Notes: a model not told the origin generated them from the letters alone. A stretch of 64,000 bases of DNA from Streptomyces sp. JB150 (GCF_011193355.1 NZ_CP049780.1:6175798-6239797); one strand, 5' to 3'; positions 27,382-36,062 are shown, counted from the first letter of the stretch. Made by a program: numbers and translations.

Positions 27382-28866
27382 TCACGGAAGGGGATTGGGC
27401 AGCAGAGCCCACCGATCGCCCCGTGCTCCCGGCGACAGCCGCATCAGCGTCAGCGCCTTCACCGGCAGCGGCTCACTCGTCAGCGCGGCCCGGTCCGGGG
27501 TGTCAGGCAGCTCCCGTACGGCGCTCTCCAGGGCGGCCCCCAGAGCCGGTGCCGAGCCCGCCACCGCGGCCAGCGCCCCGCCCACCAGCGACCCGAACAG
27601 CTTGCGCCGCAGCGCCGTCTCGTCGTCGGTGAGGATGCGCGGCGGCAGCTCGGGCAGGGGGACGCCGTGCCGGGTGAGGCGGAGCGGGCTGACCCGGATG
27701 TCGGCGAGGTCACGGTAGACCAGACGCACCGGGACACCGCTCGCGGACAGCACGACCAGCAGGTTCTGGCCGTGTGCCTCCAGCGCCACACCCAGCTCCA
27801 GCAGCCGCATCCCGGCGGTCATCGCGAGCCGGGCGAACCCGGCCAGCCAGCCGGGGTCCCGGGGCAGCCCGGTCAGCGGCAGCGCGGCCACCGGCACCAC
27901 CCGTTCCCCGGCCCTCGCGTACGTCTCGGGGGACTCCCGCAGCACGGCCGCGAGATCGGGCGAACCGTCCGTGACCGCGCCCAGCGTGCGGGTGAAGCAC
28001 AGCCGTTCGTCGGCCAGCGGCTCGGCGAACTGTGAGAGCGTCATGGCGGCGGCCACCGACCCCACCGAGATGTCCCGCACGGACGACGTCAGCCGGGTGC
28101 TCAGCGCCGTCTTCACCTGCGGTCCGCCGGGCAGCGCGAGGGTGCGCAGCGACATCAGCGGATGACCGGCGAGCCGTTCACCGCCCTGCCGCTTCAGCAC
28201 ATGCGCCGCCTGCCACGGATGCACCGGCACCATCACCCGCCCCCCGTCGCGCAGCGACCGCGGCCACTCGCCCGTCACCAGGCACTCCGCGGCCGGCACC
28301 GGCAGCAGGCCCAGCTCCACCACCGGCCGGTGCTCGGGCGCGTACGCCAGCTGCTCGGCCACCGAGAAACCGGGCCGGGAACGGCAGTTGGGGTGGTACG
28401 GGTGCCCGTCGACCACCCGCTGCTCCCACTCCCAGTCCCGCGCCGGCGCGCCCTGCGGCCCGGTCGGCTGCCCGGCCCGCGACAGCGCCAACGAGGCGAC
28501 GCTGTGCCCGAGTTCACGGGCCAGGTCCGCGCCGTGCGGGACCCGCAGGTCCGCCATCAGCCGGGCCGGATCCCCGTACGCCGCACCGTCGAGCCGTACG
28601 GCCGTGACGTACCCGGCGGTCGCGTACGGGTCCGGCACCGGGCCGTGCAGCCGGCGGCCGTCGCGCAGCCGCAGCAGCCGCCCCTCCCCGGTCGGCTCCC
28701 GGCGCTCGACCCAGGGCAGCGGCTCATGGGTGAGCGCACGCCACAGCCGGGTCAGCACCGCCGCCCGGGCGCCCGGCAGTTCGGCCGCGTACCGGCCGGC
28801 GAGGTCCGGCCGCACTTCGGCCAGCTCGTCGGCGACCTCGGCCTCGGCGGTGGGGGAACGGTGCAC
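27382..28866 (-). CDS. NIS synthetase (IucA/IucC family)
   Basis: A 494-residue NRPS-independent siderophore synthetase, which forms an amide or ester from a carboxylate through an adenylate. Visible motifs are HPYHPNCRSRPGFS (155-168), VHPWQAAHVL, KTALSTRLTSSVRDIS, the catalytic-loop-like EAHGQNLLV and the closing VKALTLMRL. GTG 28866 starts it. It is divergent from a second NIS synthetase. No decarboxylase, monooxygenase, acyltransferase or exporter gene lies next to it, so the product cannot be named. Confidence 0.9.
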   Translation of the reverse strand: MHRSPTAEAEVADELAEVRPDLAGRYAAELPGARAAVLTRLWRALTHEPLPWVERREPTGEGRLLRLRDGRRLHGPVPDPYATAGYVTAVRLDGAAYGDPARLMADLRVPHGADLARELGHSVASLALSRAGQPTGPQGAPARDWEWEQRVVDGHPYHPNCRSRPGFSVAEQLAYAPEHRPVVELGLLPVPAAECLVTGEWPRSLRDGGRVMVPVHPWQAAHVLKRQGGERLAGHPLMSLRTLALPGGPQVKTALSTRLTSSVRDISVGSVAAAMTLSQFAEPLADERLCFTRTLGAVTDGSPDLAAVLRESPETYARAGERVVPVAALPLTGLPRDPGWLAGFARLAMTAGMRLLELGVALEAHGQNLLVVLSASGVPVRLVYRDLADIRVSPLRLTRHGVPLPELPPRILTDDETALRRKLFGSLVGGALAAVAGSAPALGAALESAVRELPDTPDRAALTSEPLPVKALTLMRLSPGARGDRWALLPNPLP

Positions 28867-28901
28867 GGTCGGGTCCTCCGGGGAAATCGGCGAGCGCAGC
28901 G

Positions 28902-28946
28902 GTCACGCCGGGGCGTGACGGCGGGGATACTGATCGTCTCCGGAGA
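28902..28946. promoter_or_regulatory. Palindromes in the divergent NIS-synthetase promoter region
   Basis: GTCACGCCGGGGCGTGAC (28902-28919) has perfect 8-bp arms, and TCTCCGGAGA (28937-28946) is a 10-bp palindrome. Both lie between the two siderophore synthetase starts and could be operators. No DmdR1-like iron box (TTAGGTTAGGCTAACC-like) was seen. Confidence 0.4.
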
Positions 28947-29030
28947 ACCGTAGGGAACTCCGCAGCACCGCGGGCGATCCCGCAGTGATCGCCGGCCGTT
29001 CCGCAGGACCGTACGAAACGAGTATGCCGA

Positions 29031-30539
29031 GTGGACCACCTCCCCCCGCACCCCGGCGCCGACGCCGCCGAGAGCCGAGTCGCCGCGCGCGCCGACGCGT
29101 ACGCGGCCGCGCCCCTGCTGGGCTGCCTGCTGCGCGAGGTCGCCCGGCCGGTGACGGACGAGCCCGGCGTCCACCTGCTGCCCGGCTGCGGCAAGCTGCT
29201 GCGGGTGCGCGGCGGACGGCGCCCCGCCGCGCCCGAGGTGCGCACCGCCGGCGGCTGGCACCGCCTCGACCACGCCGAGCTGGTCAAACTGGTCGCCGAG
29301 GAACTGCGCCGGCACACCGGGCTGTCCAACCACGAACTGCCCGCCGAGATGGCCGACAGCCGGGACACGGTCGCCGCGCTGCTCACCGCCCGCGCCCGTG
29401 CCACCGCGCCCGCCGACCCGTACCTGCGCTCCGAGCAGTGCCTGCTCACCGGCCACCCGCACCACCCGGCACCGAAGGCGCGCGGCGGCGGCCCGGCGGC
29501 CACCTGGCTGCCGTACGCCCCGGAGGCGCACGCCCGCTTCCCGCTGACCCTGCTCGGGGTGCGCGAGGACGCCGTCGTCGAGGAGGGCGACTGCTCCGCG
29601 CTCGACGCCCTCGGCGCGGCCCCGCCCGGCTACCGGCTGCTGCCCGCCCACCCCTGGCAGCTCGACCTGGCCGCCGCGGGACTCGCCGGCGCCTTCGCCG
29701 ACGGCCGGCTGATCCGGCTCGGCACCACCACGTGCGACACCTGGCCGACGGCCGCCATCCGCACGGTGTACGCCCCCGAGCGCGACCTGTTCCTGAAGTT
29801 CAGCCTCGATGTGCGCATCACCAATGACATCCGCCGCCTGTGGCGCCACGACCTGCGGAAACTGATCCGCACCGATACCGCCGTCCGGGCCGCCTTCGCC
29901 GCCCTCGACGGACCCGCCGCCTGGCTCTCCGACCGCGGCTACCGCACCGCGGACTTCGCGTTCGAGGAGCTGGCCGTGCTGGTCCGCGACGGTCTGCGCG
30001 GCCACCTGGTGCCCGGCGCCACGCCTTACCTCGCCGCCGGGCTCGTGGAGGGCTTCGACGGCAGCCCGCTCGACGGCCCGGCCGACCCGGCGGCCTGGTG
30101 GGAGGCGTATCTCGGCCGGCTCGTGCCGCCGGTCCTGGCCGCCTTCGCCGGCCACGGCGTCGTCCTGGAGGCCCACCTGCAGAACTGCCTGATCGCCTGC
30201 GACGGCGACGGCGTCCCCGTCCAGGCCCTCTTCCGCGACGCCGAGGGCGTGAAGCTGCCGCCCGGCACCGACCGCGCGGCCGGCTGGGAACGCCTGGTGT
30301 ACTGCCTGGTCGTCAACCACCTCATGGAACTCGCCGAAGCCCTCGCCGAACGCCACCCCGGCCTCGACCCCTGGCCCGCCGTCCGCCGCGAACTGGCCCG
30401 CCACGACCTCCCGGAGATCCCCGCCCTCCTCACCGCCCCCACCCTCCCCGCCAAGACCAACCTCCTCCTGCGCTGGACCGGCGCCGACGGCGCCGCCGCC
30501 CACTACCGGCCCCTGCCCAACCCACTGGCCGGCGCGTGA
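29031..30539 (+). CDS. NIS synthetase (IucA/IucC family), second copy
   Basis: A 502-residue synthetase of the same family as its divergent neighbour but well diverged. It has GHPHHPAPKARGG in the nucleotide-binding loop, LPAHPWQLDLA, KFSLDVRITNDIRRL, EAHLQNCLIA, FRDAEGVKL and LPAKTNLLLRW. Two different NIS enzymes coded head to head usually add to the two ends of a citrate or succinate-type backbone. Start is GTG 29031; the 164-bp shared gap holds palindromes but no recognised iron box. Confidence 0.9.
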   Translation: MDHLPPHPGADAAESRVAARADAYAAAPLLGCLLREVARPVTDEPGVHLLPGCGKLLRVRGGRRPAAPEVRTAGGWHRLDHAELVKLVAEELRRHTGLSNHELPAEMADSRDTVAALLTARARATAPADPYLRSEQCLLTGHPHHPAPKARGGGPAATWLPYAPEAHARFPLTLLGVREDAVVEEGDCSALDALGAAPPGYRLLPAHPWQLDLAAAGLAGAFADGRLIRLGTTTCDTWPTAAIRTVYAPERDLFLKFSLDVRITNDIRRLWRHDLRKLIRTDTAVRAAFAALDGPAAWLSDRGYRTADFAFEELAVLVRDGLRGHLVPGATPYLAAGLVEGFDGSPLDGPADPAAWWEAYLGRLVPPVLAAFAGHGVVLEAHLQNCLIACDGDGVPVQALFRDAEGVKLPPGTDRAAGWERLVYCLVVNHLMELAEALAERHPGLDPWPAVRRELARHDLPEIPALLTAPTLPAKTNLLLRWTGADGAAAHYRPLPNPLAGA

Positions 30540-30601
30540 ACGGGCCGACGGAAAACCGGCCGCGGGGGCGCCGTGAGCGCCGCGGCTGATATGACTGGTG
30601 C

Positions 30602-31006
30602 ATGCAGGAAGAGACCGCTCAGTCCGCGATCGACACGTTCATCTCGGCCTTCAACGCGTCCGACGACACCTATGTCACGTCTCTGCTGTCCCAGGCCCTG
30701 ACCTCGGACGTGGTCCTGTGGGGGCCGCTCGGCCGCAGCGAGGGCATCGAGGCTGTCGAGCGTTTCGTCCTGGACCTGCGGCGCCACCCGGCGGGCACCG
30801 GCACGATGGTCCGCTGCTCGGCGGTGGACATGCCGCACGACTGGGCGCGCTACCAGTGGGTCTTCACCACACCGGACGGCGGTCCGCGTCTGGCGGGGAC
30901 GGACGTCGTGCACCTGCGGCGCGGCCTCATCGACCAGATCATCGTCTTCGCCGGAGAGATCAAACCGTCCAGCGACATGTCCGAGGGTGGCCCGGCACCG
31001 TGCTGA
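30602..31006 (+). CDS. SnoaL/NTF2-like small protein
   Basis: A 134-residue single-domain protein with the cone-fold pattern AIDTFISAFNASDDTYVTSLLSQALTSDVVLWGPLGRSEGIEAVERFVLDLRRHP and a closing HLRRGLIDQIIVFAG. Families of this fold include isomerases, hydrolases and non-enzymatic binding proteins. The 3' end overlaps the next gene by seven bases, suggesting an operon with the HipA-like and Rdx genes. Function cannot be assigned. Confidence 0.7.
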   Translation: MQEETAQSAIDTFISAFNASDDTYVTSLLSQALTSDVVLWGPLGRSEGIEAVERFVLDLRRHPAGTGTMVRCSAVDMPHDWARYQWVFTTPDGGPRLAGTDVVHLRRGLIDQIIVFAGEIKPSSDMSEGGPAPC

Positions 31007-31914
31007 GAGAGGTCACCGCCACGCGCTACGTCACCCCCCTGCGGTCCGGCGGCTCCGTGCCCGGAGTCTTCGAGGCCGACGACGAGGGGACGTACGTCGT
31101 GAAGTTCACCGGCTCCGCGCAGGGCCGCAAGGCGCTGGTCGCCGAGATCATCGTGGGGGAGCTGGCCCGCGCCCTGGGGCTGCGCTTCCCCGAGCTGGTC
31201 CTGGTGCGCTTCGATCCGGCGATCGCCGCGGACGAGCCCCACCAGGAGGTGCGCGAGCTGCACTCGGCCAGCGCGGGCGTCAACCTCGGCATGGACCACC
31301 TGCCGGGCGCGCGGGACCTCACCCCGGAGATCGCCGAGGTCTTCGACGTGGACCCGCTGGAGGCCGGCCGGATCGTCTGGCTGGACGCGCTCACCGTGAA
31401 CGTCGACCGCACCGTGCACAGCTCCAACCTGATGGTCTGGCCGACGCTCGGCGTGGCACCGCCGCGGCTGTGGCTGATCGACCACGGCGCCGCGCTCGTC
31501 TTCCACCACCGCTGGGGCACCACCGACCCGGCGAAGGCTTACGACTTCCGGCATCACGCCCTCGGCCACTACGGTCCCGACGTGCGCGCGGCCGACGCGG
31601 AGCTGCGGCCGAAGGTGACCGAGGAGCTGCTGCGGGCGATCACGGACGAGGTGCCGGACGCCTGGCTGGCCGACGAGCCCGGCTTCGGCACCCCCGAGGA
31701 GGTGCGCCGCGCCTACGTCGACTTCCTGCACGCGCGCGTGCGGGCCTCCGAGGCGTGGCTGCCCACCGATTTCCCCAGCCGCGCGGAGCTGGCCGCGGAG
31801 AACGCGCGCCGCGCGGCGAAGACCCGGCAGGGCCGCCCGGACTGGCTCAAGCAGGTCCCCGACCTGCACGGCAAGCCGGCGGCGGAACAGGATTGGTCGG
31901 TGCATCTGGGATGA
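31000..31914 (+). CDS. HipA-like kinase family protein
   Basis: 304 residues related to the HipA/CtkA kinase fold: an ATP-loop region GTYVVKFTGSAQGRKALVAEIIVGELARALGLRFPELVLV, the catalytic loop VWLDALTVNVDRTVHSSNLMVW and the metal Asp in LWLIDHGAALVFHH. It lacks a recognisable HipB-type antitoxin next door, so a toxin role is not supported. GTG 31000 follows a GAGGGTGG site inside the SnoaL-like gene. An ATGA overlap joins it to the Rdx gene, implying a shared task. Substrate unknown. Confidence 0.78.
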   Translation: MLREVTATRYVTPLRSGGSVPGVFEADDEGTYVVKFTGSAQGRKALVAEIIVGELARALGLRFPELVLVRFDPAIAADEPHQEVRELHSASAGVNLGMDHLPGARDLTPEIAEVFDVDPLEAGRIVWLDALTVNVDRTVHSSNLMVWPTLGVAPPRLWLIDHGAALVFHHRWGTTDPAKAYDFRHHALGHYGPDVRAADAELRPKVTEELLRAITDEVPDAWLADEPGFGTPEEVRRAYVDFLHARVRASEAWLPTDFPSRAELAAENARRAAKTRQGRPDWLKQVPDLHGKPAAEQDWSVHLG

Positions 31915-32234
31915 CGACACCCGAGACGCCCCACGCGGCCACGCCCGGCACCGCGCCCGCCCCCCGGCGCGTCACGATCGAGTACTGCACCCAGTGCCGG
32001 TGGCTGCCGCGCGCGGCCTGGCTGGCGCAGGAGCTGCTGACCACCTTCGAGGCCGAGCTGGACGAGCTGGCGCTCAAGCCCGGCACGGGCGGGGTGTTCG
32101 TCGTCCGGGCCGGCGACGAGGTCGTCTGGGACCGCCGCGAGCACGGCTTCCCCGAGCCGACGGCGGTCAAGCGGGCCGTGCGCGACCGAGTGGCCCCGGG
32201 CAAGACCCTGGGCCACTCGGAACGCACACCTTAG
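31911..32234 (+). CDS. Rdx (SelW/SelT/SelH-like) protein
   Basis: A 107-residue thioredoxin-like protein with the Rdx motif EYCTQCRWLPRAAWLAQELLTTF; the CxxC (Cys-Thr-Gln-Cys) replaces the selenocysteine of animal SelW. The C-terminal GGVFVVRAGDEVVWDRREHGFPEP is also typical. Probably a redox partner protein. It overlaps the HipA-like gene stop and converges with malate synthase, seven bases away. Confidence 0.85.
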   Translation: MTTPETPHAATPGTAPAPRRVTIEYCTQCRWLPRAAWLAQELLTTFEAELDELALKPGTGGVFVVRAGDEVVWDRREHGFPEPTAVKRAVRDRVAPGKTLGHSERTP

Positions 32235-32240
32235 GGTCGC

Positions 32241-33866
32241 TCAGCCCCGGAGCCGCTCGTACGCGGGCAGGGTGAGGAAGTCCGCGTAGTCCTCGTCGAG
32301 GGAGACCTCCAGCAGCAGGTCGTGGGCCTCCTGCCAGTGGCCGGCCGCGAACGCCTCCTCGCCGATCTCCGCGCGGATGTTCGCCAGTTCCTCGGCGGCG
32401 ACCTTGCGGGCCAGCTCGGCGGTGACCTGCTCGCCGTTGTCGAGGACGACCCCGGCGTTGATCCACTGCCAGATCTGCGAGCGGGAGATCTCGGCGGTGG
32501 CCGCGTCCTCCATCAGGTTGAAGATGGCCACCGCGCCGAGCCCGCGCAGCCACGCCTCGATGTAGCGGATGCCGACCTGGACGGCGTTGACCAGGCCGTT
32601 GTAGGTGGGCTTGGCGTCGAGGGAGTCGATCGCGATGAGGTCCTCGGCCTTGACGTGGACGTCCTCGCGCAGGCGGTCCTTCTGGTTCGGCTTGTCGCCG
32701 AGAACCTTGTCGAAGGACTCCATGGCGATCGGCACCAGGTCGGGGTGGGCGACCCAGGAGCCGTCGAAGCCGTCGTTCGCCTCGCGGTCCTTGTCGGCGC
32801 GCACCTTCTCGAAGGCGACCTTGTTGACCTCCGGGTCCTTGCGGGAGGGGATGAAGGCCGCCATGCCGCCGATCGCGTGCGCGCCGCGCTTGTGGCAGGT
32901 GCGGACGAGCAGTTCGGTGTACGCCCGCATGAACGGGGCGGTCATCGTCACCGCGTTGCGGTCCGGCAGGACGAACTTCTCGCCGCCGTCACGGAAGTTC
33001 TTCACGATGGAGAACAGGTAGTCCCAGCGGCCCGCGTTCAGCCCGGAGGCGTGGTCGCGCAGCTCGTAGAGGATCTCCTCCATCTCGTACGCCGCCGTGA
33101 TCGTCTCGATGAGGACGGTGGCGCGGATGGTGCCCTGCTCGATGCCGACGTAGTCCTGCGCGAAGACGAACACGTCGTTCCAGAGGCGGGCCTCCAGGTG
33201 CGACTCGGTCTTCGGCAGGTAGAAGTACGGGCCCTTGCCGAGGTCGAGCAGGCGCCGGGCGTTGTGGAAGAAGTACAGGCCGAAGTCGACGAAGGCGCCC
33301 GGCACCGGGGTACCGTCGGCGTCGACGAGGTGACGCTCGTTCAGGTGCCAGCCGCGCGGGCGCATGACGACGGTCGCGAGTTCGTCGTTCGGGCGCAGGG
33401 CGTACGACTTGCCGGACCTCGGGTCGGTGAAGTCGATGCTGCGGGTGTAGGCGTCGATCAGGTTGAGCTGGCCGAGGACGACGTTCTCCCAGGTGGGCGC
33501 GGAGGCGTCCTCGAAGTCCGCGAGCCAGACCCTCGCGCCCGAGTTGAGGGCGTTGATGGTCATCTTGCGGTCGGTGGGGCCGGTGATCTCGACACGGCGG
33601 TCGTTCAGCGCGGCCGGAGCGGGGGCCACCTTCCAGGAGTCGTCCGCGCGGATCGCGGCGGTCTCCGGCAGGAAGTCGAGCGTGGCGGTGCGGGCGATCT
33701 CGGCGCGGCGCTCGGCCCGGCGAGCGAGGAGTTCGTCACGGCGCGGCGTGAACCGCCGGTGCAGCTCGGCCACGAAGGCGAGCGCCGCTTCCGTGAGGAC
33801 CTCTTCCTGCCGGGGCAGGGGCTCGGCGTCGACGATGGCCAGCGGGGACGGCGCTGGTGTGGACAT
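32241..33866 (-). CDS. aceB: Malate synthase A
   Basis: 541 residues, the size of the A isoform. It condenses glyoxylate with acetyl-CoA to malate. Typical segments are [76 protein letters not shown] (Glu and Arg of the metal/glyoxylate site) and [23 protein letters not shown]. In this setting it offers a second outlet for glyoxylate from allantoin in addition to Gcl. The promoter at 33971-34003 has the same two-motif arrangement as allantoinase. Confidence 0.96.
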   Translation of the reverse strand: MSTPAPSPLAIVDAEPLPRQEEVLTEAALAFVAELHRRFTPRRDELLARRAERRAEIARTATLDFLPETAAIRADDSWKVAPAPAALNDRRVEITGPTDRKMTINALNSGARVWLADFEDASAPTWENVVLGQLNLIDAYTRSIDFTDPRSGKSYALRPNDELATVVMRPRGWHLNERHLVDADGTPVPGAFVDFGLYFFHNARRLLDLGKGPYFYLPKTESHLEARLWNDVFVFAQDYVGIEQGTIRATVLIETITAAYEMEEILYELRDHASGLNAGRWDYLFSIVKNFRDGGEKFVLPDRNAVTMTAPFMRAYTELLVRTCHKRGAHAIGGMAAFIPSRKDPEVNKVAFEKVRADKDREANDGFDGSWVAHPDLVPIAMESFDKVLGDKPNQKDRLREDVHVKAEDLIAIDSLDAKPTYNGLVNAVQVGIRYIEAWLRGLGAVAIFNLMEDAATAEISRSQIWQWINAGVVLDNGEQVTAELARKVAAEELANIRAEIGEEAFAAGHWQEAHDLLLEVSLDEDYADFLTLPAYERLRG

Positions 33867-33970
33867 GAGCTGTCACTTCCTTCAGCGGTGGCACCGGGTG
33901 CCAAGCGGCACGTAGGGGGAAATATCGCACCCGCTGTGCGGTCGAGTGCTTCTGGTCAGTGGATATTAGT

Positions 33971-34003
33971 TTTCTCATCGTGGAACTTCAATGGTTTGTT
34001 GAT
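33971..34003 (-). promoter_or_regulatory. Malate synthase promoter with fused palindrome and TTCC-type box
   Basis: On the minus strand ATCAACAAACCATTGAA (34003-33987) is followed after one base by TTCCACGATGAGAAA (33985-33971). The -35 TTGAAG lies at 33991-33986, the box fills the 17-bp spacer and -10 TAATAT follows at 33968-33963. A repressor on the box would sit directly between the hexamers. Confidence 0.65.
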
Positions 34004-34051
34004 GTCGAGATTCTCTGAGTCGAGGCAAGGTGGCGCTCGGTGCCACCCCGT

Positions 34052-34165
34052 TCACTCAAGGTGGACCAGGTCGGCCTCATTGTCGATGTCGTAGGGCCGT
34101 GCGATGTCGCCGCACTCCACCGGACGGATTCCGGGCCGCCGTCGCCAGGGAGGGTCTCGCCCGTG
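34052..34165 (-). pseudogene. Possible remnant of a MobA-like NTP transferase C terminus
   Basis: In the otherwise gene-free stretch 34004-34457 the minus strand reads PGIRPVECGDIARPYDIDNEADLVHLE then stop. This is like the ending of MobA/MocA-type nucleotidyltransferases (a DID-x-x-EDL motif). Further upstream the matching frame shifts (GETLPGDGGPESV in another frame). It may be a decayed relic of a molybdenum-cofactor cytidylyltransferase, which would fit beside xanthine metabolism. The rest of the gap holds the malate synthase and downstream gene promoters and nothing else seen. Confidence 0.3.
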
Positions 34166-34457
34166 TATCTGGTCGGCACACGCGGGCCACCGCCTCCGGC
34201 CGCGAGGAGCGGACCCCGCCACCGGGGGGCGCGCACGCGTCGTGCGCCGCCGCGTCCTGTGCGGGGCTCGTGGCTCCTGCATACCGGACACGAGGTCGAG
34301 CGGCCGTCCCGGCGGGCTGAATTTGTCTCCGCGTGCTGGCGCAGTCGCACTCTGTGGCGTTTACTTTCCCGCACATCCCCGGCGCTCGGCTCGTGGTGGG
34401 GGCGCACAGGGGGAGTGAACGGGAACCGGGCACAAGGGAGTGCCAGGGGGGAGAGCT

Positions 34458-34805
34458 GTGTTGCGGAGCTTGGGGCAGAGGCCGGTGACCGGCAGCGGGG
34501 AGGACCCGAGGGCGGTGGAACTGCGCACCGCCGTGTCCCGGTTACGTCGTCAACTCGCCGCGCACCCGGCGGAGTTCCCCGACCGGACGGTCGCCGAGGA
34601 GGAACTCGCCGCGCTCGCCGCGATGGCCGTCGGCGGCACCCCGGAGATCCCGCGGCTGCGCCGCTCGCTGCTGCTGATCGCGGGCGCGATCGGCTCGGTG
34701 AGCGCGCTCGCGCGGGGGCTGGCCGACGTACGGCAGGCGGTGGAGCTGTTCGGGCCGCCGCCGAGGGACGGCCGGGCGGGGGACGGCCGGGCGGGGGACG
34801 GCTGA
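34458..34805 (+). CDS. DUF5955-like small protein
   Basis: A 115-residue helical protein: VELRTAVSRLRRQLAAHPAEFPDRTVAEEELAALAAMAVGGTPEIPRLRRSLLLIAGAIGSVSALARGLADVRQAVELFGPPP. It resembles a short Streptomyces family that I believe is DUF5955. The C terminus ends in two DGRAGDG copies from a 15-bp duplication. GTG 34458 follows a GGGGGGAG site. Function unknown. Confidence 0.65.
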   Translation: MLRSLGQRPVTGSGEDPRAVELRTAVSRLRRQLAAHPAEFPDRTVAEEELAALAAMAVGGTPEIPRLRRSLLLIAGAIGSVSALARGLADVRQAVELFGPPPRDGRAGDGRAGDG

Positions 34806-34951
34806 GCGCTGGTGGCTGGCTGGGCGCTGCTGATCAGCTGAGCGATGCTGGCCGGCTGGGATTGCCGGTCGGCTGAGAGGCCGGCGAGCTGTGGCGCCGG
34901 ACCGCGAGCCGCTGCTCGGCTGGAACGTGGGACAACCGGGAGGACGACAGG

Positions 34952-34982
34952 ACAGCCCCCGGCCGCCAAGGCCGGGGGCTGT
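34952..34982. terminator. Bidirectional terminator between the DUF5955-like gene and the IclR gene
   Basis: A 13-bp perfect stem ACAGCCCCCGGCC / GGCCGGGGGCTGT with a 5-base loop, between convergent stops at 34805 and 35025. Confidence 0.85.
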
Positions 34983-35024
34983 CTCGTTCGGTTGGGCTGG
35001 GCGGGGTGGCCGGTGCGCCGGAGG

Positions 35025-35831
35025 TCAGCCGCCGTTGGCCACGGACGTGGCCAGCGCCGCGGACAGCTCGCGCGCGACCTGCTGGAGCGCGGGCACGATC
35101 CGTTCGGTCGCCGCCTCGGTGACCCGGCCCGCCGGGCCCGAAATGGAGATCGCGGCGGTGGTGGGGGAGTCGGGCACCGGCACCGCGAGGCAGCGGACCC
35201 CGATCTCCTGCTCGTTGTCGTCCACCGCGTAGCCGAGCCGGCGGACGTCCTCCAGGGCCGCGAGGAAGCCCTCGGGCGTGGTGATGGTCTTGTCGGTGGC
35301 CGCCGGCATCCCGGTGCGGGCGAGCAGGGCGCGCACCTCGTCGTCCGGGAAGCCCGCGAGCAGCGCCTTGCCGACGCCGGTCGAGTGCGGCAGGACGCGC
35401 CGGCCGACCTCGGTGAACATGCGCATGGAGTGCTTGGAGGGCACCTGGGCGACGTAGACGATCTCGTCGCCGTCGAGCAGTGCCATGTTGGCCGTCTCGC
35501 CGGTCTCCTCGACCAGGCGGGCCAGGTAGGGGCGCGCCCAGGTGCCGAGCAGGCGGGCGGCGGACTCGCCGAGGCGGATCAGCCGGGGGCCGAGGGCATA
35601 CCGGCGGTTGGGCTGCTGGCGGACGTAACCGCAGGCCACGAGCGTGCGCATCAGGCGGTGGATGGTGGGTAGCGGCAGTCCGCTGCTCGCCGAGAGCTCG
35701 CTGAGCCCGACCTCGCCGCCCGCGTCCGCCATCCGCTCCAGGAGGTCGAAGGCGCGCTCGAGGGACTGGACGCCACCGCCGCCGTTGGCGGTCTTGGCGG
35801 AGTCGTTGGTGCTGGCGCTGGACGTCGGCAC
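35025..35831 (-). CDS. allR: IclR-family repressor, probable AllR
   Basis: 268 residues: winged helix at about 20-85 (VQSLERAFDLLERMADAGGEVGLSELSASSGLPLPTIHRLMRTLVACGYV) and an IclR effector domain (ALGPRLIRLGESAARLL ... MPAATDKTITTPEGFLAALEDVRRLGYAVDDNEQEIGVRCLAVPVPDS). In S. coelicolor an IclR-type repressor in this position, AllR, is known to control the allantoin pathway, with allantoate and glyoxylate relieving repression. The divergent allantoinase and the boxes in its own promoter support the name. It probably represses itself and the gcl, hyi, allB, malate synthase and catalase promoters in this window; that set is my inference from the DNA motifs. Confidence 0.88.
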   Translation of the reverse strand: MPTSSASTNDSAKTANGGGGVQSLERAFDLLERMADAGGEVGLSELSASSGLPLPTIHRLMRTLVACGYVRQQPNRRYALGPRLIRLGESAARLLGTWARPYLARLVEETGETANMALLDGDEIVYVAQVPSKHSMRMFTEVGRRVLPHSTGVGKALLAGFPDDEVRALLARTGMPAATDKTITTPEGFLAALEDVRRLGYAVDDNEQEIGVRCLAVPVPDSPTTAAISISGPAGRVTEAATERIVPALQQVARELSAALATSVANGG

Positions 35832-35911
35832 GGCGCGTTCCTTTCGGGACTGGCAGGAAGGTCAGAAGCCTACCCGGCGGCCGGTTGACTGCCCGCTTGT
35901 GCGTAGCTACG

Positions 35912-35947
35912 TTCTGCCTGCCGGAATCCTAATTCCGCTTTGTGGAA
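35912..35947. promoter_or_regulatory. Paired TTCCG-type operator in the allR-allB gap
   Basis: TTCTGCCTGCCGGAA (35912-35926) and TTCCGCTTTGTGGAA (35933-35947) start 21 bp apart, as at gcl and hyi, 81-116 bp upstream of the allR start. It is probably the autoregulatory site. Confidence 0.72.
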
Positions 35948-36030
35948 ATCTCCAGAGCGGGGCGATGTGGGTGCACGGTGGAAGTGTGCCTCTTGACGGC
36001 GCGGGAGCGGGAGTGAAGACTCCAGGGGGA

Positions 36031-36062
36031 TTCAACAGAGTGTTGAATTCCGTAACGCGGAA
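36031..36062 (+). promoter_or_regulatory. Allantoinase operator: TTCAACA palindrome abutting a TTCCG box
   Basis: TTCAACAGAGTGTTGAA (36031-36047, perfect 7-bp arms) is followed with no gap by TTCCGTAACGCGGAA (36048-36062). The start codon is at 36110. The malate synthase promoter has the same order with one extra base. Confidence 0.75.

Noticed and set aside
28867..29030. Iron box (DmdR1 type) between the NIS synthetases
   Set aside because: Looked for a TTAGGTTAGGCTAACC-like palindrome on both strands and found none; only GC-rich palindromes are there.
31000..31914. HipA toxin of a toxin-antitoxin pair
   Set aside because: No HipB-like or other antitoxin is adjacent; the neighbours are a SnoaL-like and an Rdx protein.
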